Positions 18,053-26,848 are shown, counted from the stretch's first letter. The stretch: 46,047 nt of DNA from Actinomycetes bacterium (GCA_021796535.1 JAKABW010000014.1:1-46047); one strand, 5' to 3'. The notes: generated by a model from the letters alone, not told the origin. Translations and numbers: made by a program.

Positions 18053-19096
18053 TCAGCAGGCTATTCCGGAACCCAGAACCCGGTCGTCTTCGTAGATGGC
18101 AACTATCTGGCCGGGAGCCACTCTCCTCGACTTTGCTTCAAACACAATTCCTTTGTCGCTCACTCTGGCTTGACGCGCTTTCCCGTGAGCGCTCACCTGT
18201 ACCTGTACGTTTCTGCCGCTTACAAGCGAGGAGGAGGTAAACGTCTTTTCTCTCAACTCCACCTCGTCCACCAAAAGATCCTCCTCATTGCCCACAAAAA
18301 CTTTTCTTTTGTCTATATCTATCCTTGTCACGTACTTGCGTACCCCGGCACTAAAAGAAAGGCCCCTCCTCTGACCCACCGTCAGCAACTCCATGGCCTC
18401 CACTTCGCCAAGTTCGGTATCCGTATTTTCTTCCAGCAATGCGGCTTTGTGAAAATCGATTCGCTCCCGAAGAAAAGCCCCCCGTCCCGAAAGAGCATTG
18501 CGCGAGCTGATAAAGCACAGGTCCTGACTGTCTGGCTTTGCGGCGGTCCGCAAATCCATTTTTGACGCGTAGAGTCTCACCTCTTCTTTTGTCATCTCCC
18601 CGATGGGGAAAAGACACTTGGCCAACATCTCCTGGGACAAAACCGACAGCACATACGACTGGTCTTTTTTTCTGTCCGCTCCGCGCAACAAAAGAGTTTC
18701 GCCAGTGGTTTCGTCAATGCCCAACCTGACGTGGTGCCCCGTGGCGATGGCATCAAAACCCAGCCTTTCGGCTTTGGTCAAAAATTCTTTAAATTTTAAA
18801 TGCCTGTTGCATTCCACACACGGGTTCGGAGTCAGGCCAAGCCGGTGTGATTCGGAAAAATTGTCTACCACGGCTCTTTCGAATTCTTCAGTCATATCGA
18901 AAACAAGATGCTCTGCCCCAAGGGAATCGCATACGCGTCTGGCATCTATGACGTCGCTCACCTGACAGCACCCGGAGTCCGACGCACCGCCCCACAGACG
19001 CATGGTCGCGCCTACGACTTCGTGCCCGGCCTGCGACAGCAGAGCGGCGGCAACGGAGGAATCGACCCCGCCCGACATGGCAACAAGTACTTTCAT
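18053..19096 (-). CDS. mnmA: tRNA-specific 2-thiouridylase
   Basis: Uses sulfur passed from a cysteine desulfurase to make 2-thiouridine at tRNA position 34. The PP-loop is MKVLVAMSGGVDSSVAA at the chosen start. The catalytic cysteines are in NPCVECN and SQDLCFIS. The frame extends 45 codons further to a TTG at 19231, but that leader is unlike the family, and ATG at 19096 gives the usual 347 residues beginning exactly at the PP-loop strand; ATG at 19105 is also possible. It lies between the cysteine desulfurase gene and ligA on the same strand, so the sulfur donor and acceptor are co-encoded. Confidence 0.94.
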   Translation of the reverse strand: MKVLVAMSGGVDSSVAAALLSQAGHEVVGATMRLWGGASDSGCCQVSDVIDARRVCDSLGAEHLVFDMTEEFERAVVDNFSESHRLGLTPNPCVECNRHLKFKEFLTKAERLGFDAIATGHHVRLGIDETTGETLLLRGADRKKDQSYVLSVLSQEMLAKCLFPIGEMTKEEVRLYASKMDLRTAAKPDSQDLCFISSRNALSGRGAFLRERIDFHKAALLEENTDTELGEVEAMELLTVGQRRGLSFSAGVRKYVTRIDIDKRKVFVGNEEDLLVDEVELREKTFTSSSLVSGRNVQVQVSAHGKARQARVSDKGIVFEAKSRRVAPGQIVAIYEDDRVLGSGIAC

Positions 19097-19227
19097 AATA
19101 ACCATTGTGCCAGAAAAGAGGGCTTTGATGCATGAGTTCTCCCATATCGAAAGCGGCCGGAAGAGTTTTTGCGGACAACCGTGCCGACAACAAAGCCTGT
19201 CGGCCGGATTGGAATCGTAAACTCCGT

Positions 19228-20433
19228 TCAAAACGTGAGACCACCCAAAACCTTGCGCAATTTTGTCAGGAATGCGTCCACTTCCGCTTCGGTATTTGTC
19301 CGGCCCAACGAAACCCTGATCACCTGCTTGGCACGCTTTTTATCCCATCCCATGGCCGTAAGCACGTGACTGGGTTCCCTGGCTCCCGCCGCACAGGCCG
19401 AGCCTGTGGAAACTTCGACCCCTTCCAGGTCCAACAGATAACAAAGCTCGTCGCCCGCCGCACCCGGTATATGCAACAACATGATCTGGGGCACTTTGAC
19501 GGAATTTGCTCCGACCAACGAGATATGCGTACTTATACTTTTCAAACCGGCGTCCAGTCTCTCCGCGAGCAATCGCAGTCTTTTTGTCTCCGTCGGTTTT
19601 TTTAGCCCGCATATAAATGCGGCTTCCGCCATGCCCAAGATAGCGGGCAGGTTTTCCGTACCGGCTCGGTAGCCGTTTTCCTGCTGGCCTCCCCGCATCA
19701 GCGGCATGAAAGTCTTTCTGGCTTCTTTTTTCACGACAAGAGCCCCGACGCCGATCGGACCGCCGAATTTATGAGCGCTGAAAGAAAGTGCGTCCGCCCC
19801 GGCCGCAATCTTGGATATATCGACAGAGGAGAAAGCCTGAACGCAATCCGAGTGCACGAAAGCGTCCGGATAGTAGCTTTTTACCAAAGCGACCGCTTCC
19901 GGCACCGGCTGGATCACGCCGGTTTCGTTGTTGACGGCCATCATTGACACCAAGCGCAACCCGGCGTTATTTCGTTTGCGGACCTTCAGCAAATCTTCCA
20001 AATGGTTCAGATCCGCCGTGCCGTCGGGAAGTGTGCCGATGACGGAAGCCCCCAGGAATTGCGCCGGCTTCAAAACGGCTTCGTGCTCGACACCGCTTAC
20101 GATGACCGCGGGAAACTCGCCGTCGCCGGGCGGCCCGTTTGATCCGGCAAGTCCCCGTATCGCGGCATTGTCGGACTCCGTGCCTCCTGAAGTGAAAATG
20201 ATATCCGTGTCTTGACAGCAAAACTCTTTTGCCAGCTTCTCTCTGGCATCGTCGAGAGTCCTGCGCAGCGATCTGGAACTCCTGTAAAGACCGGAAGGAT
20301 TTTTGAAGTCGTCACAAAGTCGGGCTATCAGCAATTCCCTGACTTCCCCGTACATCGGGGTGGTGGCGCAATGGTCAAAATAAATTCTTTTGCCGCCGCC
20401 GTCCCCTATACTCTGTGTCTCTCGCCCGTTCAT
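19228..20433 (-). CDS. iscS: Cysteine desulfurase (NifS/IscS family)
   Basis: PLP enzyme that removes sulfur from cysteine to form an enzyme persulfide for Fe-S clusters and tRNA thiolation. YFDHCATTPMY opens the fold, SGGTESDNAAIRG is the conserved glycine-rich region, HSDCVQAF precedes the PLP-lysine motif SFSAHKFGGPIG, and the catalytic Cys lies in GSACAAGAREPSHVL. At 401 residues the length is normal. The ATG at 20433 overlaps the stop of the upstream hydrolase gene by 4 bases. The next gene is mnmA, 131 bases downstream. The short active-site loop fits group I enzymes. Confidence 0.94.
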   Translation of the reverse strand: MNGRETQSIGDGGGKRIYFDHCATTPMYGEVRELLIARLCDDFKNPSGLYRSSRSLRRTLDDAREKLAKEFCCQDTDIIFTSGGTESDNAAIRGLAGSNGPPGDGEFPAVIVSGVEHEAVLKPAQFLGASVIGTLPDGTADLNHLEDLLKVRKRNNAGLRLVSMMAVNNETGVIQPVPEAVALVKSYYPDAFVHSDCVQAFSSVDISKIAAGADALSFSAHKFGGPIGVGALVVKKEARKTFMPLMRGGQQENGYRAGTENLPAILGMAEAAFICGLKKPTETKRLRLLAERLDAGLKSISTHISLVGANSVKVPQIMLLHIPGAAGDELCYLLDLEGVEVSTGSACAAGAREPSHVLTAMGWDKKRAKQVIRVSLGRTNTEAEVDAFLTKLRKVLGGLTF

Positions 20434-21758
20434 TTTATATAGCAGGCTTTTGACGTCATGGAAAGAGTGGGCATGCCCGGAGCGTACAGACCGTATGTCA
20501 TATGGGCAACACTCGGCGAAACATCGGATGTCGTCACGAATTGATTGCCGGGAAGACTTCCGTGGGCGGCCAAAATAAAGAAGTCGGCAGTCACGTTGGA
20601 AACGACGGCAAAAGCGGCTTTATCGTTGCCGTCATACGGGGGAAGATGATCGGCGTTGAAAAGTTCCAAAAACCACTTATCGGGCATGGGAATCGCATCG
20701 TAGAGAGCCTGGGCTTCCTGCGGAGGATTGCACCTATCCGTATTGCTTTGTATGAACAGGGCCGGGGGGGGATTAGGCGGCTCGACATAACTGCCCACAC
20801 CGATTTCATCTCCCGACAGCACCTCCACCGCCTTAAAAATTCCGCTTTGAAGCAAAGGCGTGTAATCCGTGTCGTAGACAAGAGCGGCCGCTACCTGCGC
20901 CCCGTCGGATTGTCCGGCCAGCATCAAGTCGTTGGGGTTGATCAAGTGGTAAAGAACGCCGCACCCGGATTGAGGGCTTGCCGCATCGGCAAGGACATTT
21001 TTGATCACGAATGCAACGTCGGCCGGTTCGTTGGCTGTATCTCTTTCGCTTGTCTTCACATTGTGCATCGCCTTTACGGCCACGGCATTTGTATCGGGGA
21101 ACATGGGAGCTATCACGACGAAACCTTTTGTCACCCAAAAGTCCAGCAACTCCTGATAAGTCAGAGGCGTGACTTTGTAACCTTCGGCAAAGACGATCGT
21201 CGGATAAGGCGACGAGGAGGCTCCCAACGAAGCGGAACCACCCTGAGAGACGGGAGCCGTCTTGGGATAAAAAATATAAGTCTTCAGTACCCTGTACGGC
21301 ACACTTTTGTTCGTATAGTAGTTATAAGTCGAGCGTGAGTAATCTATAAACGTACACGTCGTCATGCTCACCGAAGAGTTTTGATCCGTGTCTTTCGACG
21401 TTTCCTCGGGAGGTTTGTTGTTGTGACGGTTTACTTTCTTCACTTTCGGCGGAATCGGTTTTTTCTTCTGTTTCGCGACAGTCTTAACGGCTGAATCGGT
21501 CTTCTTCGGGACTGCAGCAAGGGGTCCAAAACGATAGAACCCGGCTGCCGCCGCGACCAAAAGAATGACGGAGGCAACAATCATCCTGTTGCGCAAAATC
21601 TTTTTCCGCTTTTTAATCCTCAGCCGGGCGGCTTGCTCTTTGGTCAGCCTCGCTCGCGTCATTTCTTTTGCGGTACGCGACAAAGCCACGTTTTCCCTTG
21701 CTCTTGTGCTTTTTTTCTTCAAATCTGACTTGGTGGGCAAAGGTTTGGGCGGAGGCAT
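20430..21758 (-). CDS. Membrane-anchored alpha/beta hydrolase
   Basis: A 442-residue protein with a very basic cytoplasmic N-tail (about 55 residues rich in Lys and Arg), one transmembrane helix at about residues 58-78 (IVASVILLVAAAAGFY), a Lys/Pro-rich linker, and an extracytoplasmic hydrolase domain. The nucleophile elbow is AGQSDGAQV (GxSxG form), with an Asp/His pair possible in LFNADHLPPYDG. It resembles dienelactone/PET-hydrolase-like or platelet-activating-factor acetylhydrolase-like families; the substrate is unknown. A strong GGAGG lies seven bases before the ATG. It overlaps the cysteine desulfurase gene by 4 bases, so it heads that operon although it has no obvious link to sulfur metabolism. 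Confidence 0.8.
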   Translation of the reverse strand: MPPPKPLPTKSDLKKKSTRARENVALSRTAKEMTRARLTKEQAARLRIKKRKKILRNRMIVASVILLVAAAAGFYRFGPLAAVPKKTDSAVKTVAKQKKKPIPPKVKKVNRHNNKPPEETSKDTDQNSSVSMTTCTFIDYSRSTYNYYTNKSVPYRVLKTYIFYPKTAPVSQGGSASLGASSSPYPTIVFAEGYKVTPLTYQELLDFWVTKGFVVIAPMFPDTNAVAVKAMHNVKTSERDTANEPADVAFVIKNVLADAASPQSGCGVLYHLINPNDLMLAGQSDGAQVAAALVYDTDYTPLLQSGIFKAVEVLSGDEIGVGSYVEPPNPPPALFIQSNTDRCNPPQEAQALYDAIPMPDKWFLELFNADHLPPYDGNDKAAFAVVSNVTADFFILAAHGSLPGNQFVTTSDVSPSVAHMTYGLYAPGMPTLSMTSKACYIK

Positions 21759-21967
21759 GTTAAAACCTCCCCCAAAGCCGCCCCGGCCAGTTTTGTCTCT
21801 GCCGTCTTTAATTTTTATCCTCGCTATATTCAGCGTTCTTGACTGTCATCAAATACTATTACACTCCGACATTTATCCCATACCGCTAAAGCAAAATACG
21901 TATTATCAAAAATACCAACGAAACCGAGCGAAATTTCTTCGCGTGGGAAATCGAAGAAAAATTACCG

Positions 21968-22471
21968 TCACAAAGAAGGTTGGATCACCATAAACACCAC
22001 AGCCAGGGTAAAGCAAACGGCGGCGACGGAAGATGCCCTCTCTATCTTCCGAGACATCTGTTTGAACTTTTCGTGACTGTGGCCGTCGGAAATACCGGAC
22101 CGGTCTTCGCCGGTTTGCCCGTTTTTGTTGATGTACACGCCGATGAGTTTTTCCTGCGGAAAGATGATAAAACCGGCCACCAAAGCCCCTATGGTCCAGC
22201 AGGCAATGCCTACCCAGGGATACGGATGGCTCAGTTGGTGCCATTTACCCATATACAATAGAATTGCACCAAATACAGGAACAAGAAACAGTACATTCCC
22301 CATATAATTAGTTTTCCCGGTGAAGTATTTCTTTAGCTGCTTTGAATTAAAAATGTCTTTACTTTTTTGCAAATTGGCAGAATACACACCGGAAACCATC
22401 AACGTCCCAAATCCTATGACTGCAGACAATACGTGCAGAATCATAACGAGATCGTATACAGGATTTTTCAT
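21968..22471 (-). CDS. DUF2269-like small integral membrane protein
   Basis: About 167 residues with four hydrophobic segments: MILHVLSAVIGFGTLMVSG at the N-terminus, VLFLVPVFGAILLYMG, WVGIACWTIGALVAGFII, and AAVCFTLAVVFMVIQP at the end. The layout and the terminal MVIQP resemble the DUF2269 family of predicted membrane proteins of unknown function. The frame continues upstream to 22579, but ATG at 22471 has GGGA four bases before it and starts immediately before the first membrane helix. A His/Lys-rich cytoplasmic loop lies between helices 3 and 4. It is divergent from galT. Confidence 0.75.
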   Translation of the reverse strand: MKNPVYDLVMILHVLSAVIGFGTLMVSGVYSANLQKSKDIFNSKQLKKYFTGKTNYMGNVLFLVPVFGAILLYMGKWHQLSHPYPWVGIACWTIGALVAGFIIFPQEKLIGVYINKNGQTGEDRSGISDGHSHEKFKQMSRKIERASSVAAVCFTLAVVFMVIQPSL

Positions 22472-22595
22472 GCAAGTCCCTATAACGCTTTTCTTACCGA
22501 CATTATCAAGTCCGTTGTCTGCTTCTTGCAATAAAGAATATACACAATATTCACTTTTGGGCGGTAAATGACCGCACAAAGTATTGTTAAATGAT

Positions 22596-22604
22596 TGCTA
22601 TAAT
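22596..22604 (+). promoter_or_regulatory. Extended -10 promoter candidate for galT
   Basis: TGCTATAAT is an extended -10 element (TGn plus a perfect TATAAT). A second TATAAT lies at 22613-22618. No good -35 is visible, which is acceptable for an extended -10. The start of transcription would be about 22611, giving a leader of about 36 bases. Confidence 0.5.
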
Positions 22605-22646
22605 TTTTATAGTATAATTCATTTTAAGGAGGAAAAGATTTCGGGA

Positions 22647-23654
22647 ATGAACGCATTAAGGCACGACCCGCTCTCCGGACGTTGGATCGCAATATCTTCA
22701 GACAGGATCAACAGACCAAATTTTTTGCCCATTGTCAGTCGGGATCCAAACGAAACGGAACCGTGCCCATTTTGTCCCGGCAATGAAGAAGCGACTCCTC
22801 CCGCCCTGGAAACCTACAGCGGGGACGGACGCTGGCTCGTAAGGGTAATACCCAACCGGTTTCCCGCTTTCAGCGGCAACGACACCTTTGTGTTGCAGCA
22901 CCACGGCCCCGTATTCATCGACGCCCCCGCAACCGGCATTCACGAAGTGCTCGTTCTTTCCCCCAGCCACGATACGACTTGGGCCGATTTTTCACGCGAA
23001 CAGACAGACTTGGTGATGTTTGCCATCAGAGACAGAATAGAAGCACACCAAAACACTCCGGGACTCAGATACAGCCAGGCGATAGTCAACTCGGGACGCG
23101 AAGCCGGAGCTTCCCTGCATCATCCGCACGGACAACTGATGGGTATTCCGATAATCCCCAAAGAGCTTATAGAAGAGCAGGGAAACTTTGCAAGATTTTC
23201 CGGCGATTGTCTCCTGTGCGTGGCGGCAGCCGTCGAAGAAAGCGCAAAAGAACGCCTGATCCAAGCCACGGAACACACGATAACCGTTGCCCCTTACTGG
23301 AGCGGTTCCCCCTACGAACTCTTGATCGTCCCCAGGCAACACGAAGCACATTTACCGCATTCCCCGGAGGCGACTCTCGTTGCGATCGGTACCGCCATAA
23401 AAGACGGGCTGAAAGCGCTGCAATCCCACCTGGGAGACATAGCCTACAACGTCGTATTCCACTCGGCGCCGTACAGATCCACGACGCTCTTCCATTGGCA
23501 TATCCACATTCTGCCGAAACTTACCACGCTTGCCGGCTTCGAACTCGGAACGGGACTTTACATCAACATAGTCACGCCGGAGGAAGCAGCCGAAAACATC
23601 AGGGCATTCATTGCCCCGCCCAAGGCGGCCGACTCGGAAAAGGTTGCCTCATAA
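22647..23654 (+). CDS. galT: Galactose-1-phosphate uridylyltransferase
   Basis: HIT-superfamily nucleotidyltransferase of the Leloir pathway, exchanging hexose 1-phosphate for UDP-sugar. The active site HHPHGQ is present, with the catalytic His between Pro and Gln. Zinc-site residues CPFC and CLLC are visible, and HWHIHILPKL lies near the C-terminus. About 335 residues is normal. The best Shine-Dalgarno (AAGGAGG, 22626-22632) is unusually far (14 bases) from the ATG at 22647; an in-frame ATT at 22638 would have better spacing but is a rare start. Related enzymes act on other sugars (for example ADP-glucose phosphorylase), so substrate is probable rather than certain. No galK or galE is adjacent. 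Confidence 0.88.
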   Translation: MNALRHDPLSGRWIAISSDRINRPNFLPIVSRDPNETEPCPFCPGNEEATPPALETYSGDGRWLVRVIPNRFPAFSGNDTFVLQHHGPVFIDAPATGIHEVLVLSPSHDTTWADFSREQTDLVMFAIRDRIEAHQNTPGLRYSQAIVNSGREAGASLHHPHGQLMGIPIIPKELIEEQGNFARFSGDCLLCVAAAVEESAKERLIQATEHTITVAPYWSGSPYELLIVPRQHEAHLPHSPEATLVAIGTAIKDGLKALQSHLGDIAYNVVFHSAPYRSTTLFHWHIHILPKLTTLAGFELGTGLYINIVTPEEAAENIRAFIAPPKAADSEKVAS

Positions 23655-23699
23655 CCACGGGAACGGCCCGTATCGCAAAACTTCTCGAAATACGGATTG

Positions 23700-23717
23700 A
23701 CTTTTTGGTCAAAAAGT
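23700..23717. terminator. Weak bidirectional hairpin between galT and murA
   Basis: ACTTTTT-GGTC-AAAAAGT lies between the convergent ends of galT and murA. Both strands present a short T run within the stem. The stem is AT-rich, so it would be a weak terminator. Confidence 0.4.
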
Positions 23718-23721
23718 ACGG

Positions 23722-24978
23722 TCAGTCGTTTTCGCGCTCGACATCGGCTCCCACGGACGATAATTTTTGAGCAAAGTGCTCATAACCCCGGTCTATGTGT
23801 TCGCCGCCGAATACCGTCGTCACGGAATCGGCCGCCAACCCGGCAACCACCAGAGCGGCACCGGCCCGTATGTCGGAGGCGCGTACCTGAGCGCCGGACA
23901 ATTTGGCCACCCCTCTGATCAGAGCGTGATGTCCCTGGGTTCTTATGTCGGCTCCCATGCGGCGCAGTTCATCCACATATCTGAAACGGCCGGCAAATAA
24001 GTTTTCGCTGACAATGGCCGCTCCGTCGGCGACGGAAAGCATCGTTACTATCAACGGTTTGTAATCCGTAGCCACCCCGGGATAGGGCAGTGTCGCCACA
24101 TCGACGGATTTGAGTTTTCCCTGTGATATGACCTTAATGCCCTTGTCGGTGGCATGAACTTCTAAACCCATTTGGGAAACTTTTTCAAGCAGCATATCCA
24201 TGTATTCTTGTTTGGCGCCGCAGATGTCCACTTCTCCTCCGGTCAAACCGACTGCCGCTATAAATGTGGCGGCTTCAACCCTGTCTTTGATGACGTTGTG
24301 TGCCGCTGGACGGAGACTATCGACTCCTTCCACCACAATCCTTGACGTCCCGGCGCCTTCTATTTTTGCGCCCATCTTAATCAAAAAGTCCGCCAAATCC
24401 TGTATTTCCGGTTCTCTGGCCGCGTTTTCGATAACCGTTTCCCCTTTGGCCAGTACGGAAGCCATCAAGACGTTGTCGGTGGCGGTATGACTCGGAAAGT
24501 CCAGAACTATTCTTTTCCCCACAAGTCTGTCGCAGTATGCCTCTATGTAGCCGTGGCTTGTTTGAAATTCCGCACCGAGTTCCGAAAGAGCCCTGATATG
24601 GATGTCGATGGGCCGGTGTCCGAAGTCGTCGCCCCCCGGCAGCGACACCCGGGCTTTCCCCTGGGTGGCCAGCAGTGGGCCCAAAACGACGACGGAAGCG
24701 CGCATCTTCTCGACCAACTCATAAGGGGCGTAGGGTGTAATGTTTTCCGGAGTCGAAATAAGCAAATGACCGCTGCTTTTGCTTGTCACCGAAATACCCA
24801 TGGACATGAGAAGATCGGACATAATCTCCACGTCGGTAATATTCGGGACGTCATAAAGGTCAAAATTTCCCTTGGCAAGTACGCAGGCAGCCATCAGCTT
24901 CAAAGCAGAATTTTTTGCTCCCTGAAGCTCAACCGATCCCTTTAAACAATTGCCTGGCTTAACTATAAATTTACTCAT
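23722..24978 (-). CDS. murA: UDP-N-acetylglucosamine 1-carboxyvinyltransferase
   Basis: First committed step of peptidoglycan synthesis, transferring enolpyruvate from PEP to UDP-GlcNAc. LQGAKNSALKLMAA at the N-terminus and RASVVVLGPLLA before the active loop are standard MurA. The loop reads LPGGDDFGHRP, so residue 117 is Asp where most MurA enzymes have the fosfomycin-reactive Cys. Mycobacterial MurA also has Asp here and is naturally fosfomycin-insensitive, so insensitivity is expected. At 418 residues the length is normal. It is downstream of the APH-fold kinase gene on the same strand. Confidence 0.95.
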   Translation of the reverse strand: MSKFIVKPGNCLKGSVELQGAKNSALKLMAACVLAKGNFDLYDVPNITDVEIMSDLLMSMGISVTSKSSGHLLISTPENITPYAPYELVEKMRASVVVLGPLLATQGKARVSLPGGDDFGHRPIDIHIRALSELGAEFQTSHGYIEAYCDRLVGKRIVLDFPSHTATDNVLMASVLAKGETVIENAAREPEIQDLADFLIKMGAKIEGAGTSRIVVEGVDSLRPAAHNVIKDRVEAATFIAAVGLTGGEVDICGAKQEYMDMLLEKVSQMGLEVHATDKGIKVISQGKLKSVDVATLPYPGVATDYKPLIVTMLSVADGAAIVSENLFAGRFRYVDELRRMGADIRTQGHHALIRGVAKLSGAQVRASDIRAGAALVVAGLAADSVTTVFGGEHIDRGYEHFAQKLSSVGADVEREND

Positions 24979-25052
24979 CTAAAAACAAAATTAGCCTAAG
25001 GGAAAAGGTTCGGCGCTTTAATAAAAGGGGGAAATGCAAATATAAGCGAATA

Positions 25053-26240
25053 TCACCGCTTAAAATTTGCGACCGTCTCTTGCAACTCCGTTCCTTCCGG
25101 GGATCGGAAAAATTCGCTGTGGCCGAAAAGGTATGTTTCGTAGGCCAAAACAACGTTGTCTGTCCGGTTGAGCACTCCCCCGAAATACTCCGCTTCCGAT
25201 AATGCGTATTCCAGATGACACACCGGCAAAACATCCGCAACCAGGCGGAGGTCTTCCGGACTGAGTTCTTTTACCGAATCGTAACCACGCAAAAAAGCAA
25301 TGAGGCCGGCTCTGTCCCAGCCGGTACCGGAAATGCCGAGCCAGTCTATACAGGATCTCTCCAGGGCCAAAGCTATGTCGTGCTGCAGAAAAGTCAAGTT
25401 GGACAAACCGAAATCAAAAATGCAGTCCACCTCCGCTTCTTCGCCGCCGTCGGTCCAGCTCATATTGGAAGGGTGCCAGTCGCCGTGGGTATAGCCGGAT
25501 TTTATCGCGGAATCGCGACCGGCCAATTTTTCGATAAAGGGCAGATGCACCCGGGAAAATCTCTCAAAAAAACTCCCGAGAGAAGTTGTGGCCTGAAGAA
25601 TTGATCCGGCCAGGACAGGCCTTTCCCCGATAATGGCCTGCAGCTTTGCCAAAGGATCCCCGGAAACTATCACTTCCGCCGAATTGCATAAAGGCCCGAA
25701 ATCCTTGGCCGTGCCGCTGAACCTTTCCGATGCCAGATGCAAATTTGCCAAAGCTTTTCCGGCATTGTAAGCATGTTTCGGAAAAAAGTAATAGGACCAG
25801 GACATCCTGTCTTTGTATAAGTCTTCTCCGGTCAGGGCGTCGGACACCTCGTAAATGTATTCGCCCCTCACAAAAGCGGTTTCGCCGTTTTCGTCGGAAT
25901 ATACATGCGGCACTTTTATGGCGTGATTGTGCAAATAACCGATGAACGCATGTTCGCATCTGATATCGGATACGCTCCGAACGCTTGAGTGATGTCTCTT
26001 GACGAACAGTTTTTTATTCCCCGCTTTGACCACCGCCGCGGCAGACATTGGCCTGGGGCTCCGCCAAAGGATTGAAACGTCTTCTTTTTGTCCAACCGGC
26101 ACGAAATCTTCGGTATTTGCAACAGACACATGCGACAAAGCGCTTATGAGATCTCTGACGCAGACCAAATCGACGGAGGGCCAATCCGGATTGACCGATT
26201 CCCCCCTCAACCCGTGCACCAGATGCCCCGATTCAGCCAC
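25053..26240 (-). CDS. APH/ChoK-fold phosphotransferase of unknown substrate
   Basis: A 395-residue protein with the small-molecule kinase fold. The catalytic loop is YTHGDWHPSNMSW (HGDxHxxN), followed by the metal-binding IFDFGLSN (DFG-like) and an HDIALALERS segment, as in aminoglycoside and related phosphotransferases. The N-terminal lobe has a possible ATP-binding Lys in AGNKKLFVKRHH. Related enzymes phosphorylate aminoglycosides, homoserine, choline or sugars; the substrate is not evident and it should not be called a resistance gene. Start is GTG at 26240 with no clear ribosome-binding site; an out-of-frame ATG overlaps it. A large inverted repeat lies upstream at 26295-26346, and murA follows on the same strand. 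Confidence 0.82.
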   Translation of the reverse strand: MAESGHLVHGLRGESVNPDWPSVDLVCVRDLISALSHVSVANTEDFVPVGQKEDVSILWRSPRPMSAAAVVKAGNKKLFVKRHHSSVRSVSDIRCEHAFIGYLHNHAIKVPHVYSDENGETAFVRGEYIYEVSDALTGEDLYKDRMSWSYYFFPKHAYNAGKALANLHLASERFSGTAKDFGPLCNSAEVIVSGDPLAKLQAIIGERPVLAGSILQATTSLGSFFERFSRVHLPFIEKLAGRDSAIKSGYTHGDWHPSNMSWTDGGEEAEVDCIFDFGLSNLTFLQHDIALALERSCIDWLGISGTGWDRAGLIAFLRGYDSVKELSPEDLRLVADVLPVCHLEYALSEAEYFGGVLNRTDNVVLAYETYLFGHSEFFRSPEGTELQETVANFKR

Positions 26241-26294
26241 ATTAAAAGGATAGCCGACACATAAGAGAACGGATCGGCAAATATCAAATCCCTG

Positions 26295-26346
26295 CTTTCC
26301 GCCGAAAGTGCGCCGTCATCGGATATCACGCCGCACTTTCGGAAAG
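26295..26346. repeat. Long bulged inverted repeat upstream of the APH-fold kinase
   Basis: CTTTC plus CGAAAGTGCG (26295-26312, with a 3-base bulge) pairs with CGCACTTTCG plus GAAAG (26332-26346), fifteen pairs in total with a 19-base loop. It lies 55 bases before the kinase start, so on the minus strand it would be in the 5' leader. No strong T-run follows on either strand. It might be a regulatory leader structure or a degenerate terminator. Confidence 0.5.
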
Positions 26347-26435
26347 ACACCTATTTTGATGGCGCGCGTAAAAATAGACGTACGTCAGGCAATGAAACTT
26401 CAAGGGTTCTGCTTGGCATTTCGGTTTCCGGCGTT

Positions 26436-26472
26436 TAAATAAAACACGGCCCCCGCTTTCGCGGGGGCCGTG
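26436..26472 (-). terminator. Rho-independent terminator of amt-glnB
   Basis: CACGGCCCCCGC (26445-26456) pairs perfectly with GCGGGGGCCGTG (26461-26472) around a TTTC loop. On the minus strand the stem is followed by TTTTATTTAA, a T-rich tract. It lies just past the glnB stop. Confidence 0.9.
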
Positions 26473-26508
26473 CCGAGATGTCAACTACAAAAGGTAAGCC
26501 TGTTTCGG

Positions 26509-26847
26509 CTAAAGAGCGTCATGGCCTCTCTCGCCTGTCCGGATACGGATGATGTCTTCGATGTTTTGTACCCAGATTTTTCCGTCACCTATCTTGCCTG
26601 TTTTGGCTGTTTCGGAGATGGCATTCACTACTTCCACCACTTGGGCATCGTCTATGATGATGTCCAAGCGTATCTTGGGAACCAAATCGATTTGATATTC
26701 GGCACCTCTGTACGTTTCGGTATGACCGCCCTGTCGCCCGAAACCTTGTGCTTCCGTTACCGTGAGTCCCTGTATGCCGATGGCTTTCAAGGCCTCTTTT
26801 ACCTCATCTAATTTGAATGGCTTGATAACTGCTGTAATGGCTTTCAA
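26509..26847 (-). CDS. glnB: PII nitrogen regulatory protein
   Basis: Small trimeric sensor of 2-oxoglutarate and ATP/ADP that gates the Amt channel and other nitrogen targets. KAITAVIKPFKLDEVKEAL is the PII N-terminus, and the T-loop holds the YRGAEY signature with the Tyr that is modified in many bacteria. The C-terminal signature TGKIGDGKIWV is present. The longest frame starts at GTG 26856, but that codon lies inside the GGAGGTG Shine-Dalgarno; TTG at 26847, eight bases after GGAGG, gives the normal 112-residue PII. It starts two bases after the amt stop, so translation is coupled. It could equally be named glnK because of its link to amt. Confidence 0.93.
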   Translation of the reverse strand: MKAITAVIKPFKLDEVKEALKAIGIQGLTVTEAQGFGRQGGHTETYRGAEYQIDLVPKIRLDIIIDDAQVVEVVNAISETAKTGKIGDGKIWVQNIEDIIRIRTGERGHDAL

Positions 26848-26848
26848 C

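Noticed and set aside
25053-26240. Aminoglycoside resistance gene
   Set aside because: The HGDxHxxN and DFG-like motifs show only the kinase fold, which is shared by many housekeeping kinases; nothing points to a drug substrate.
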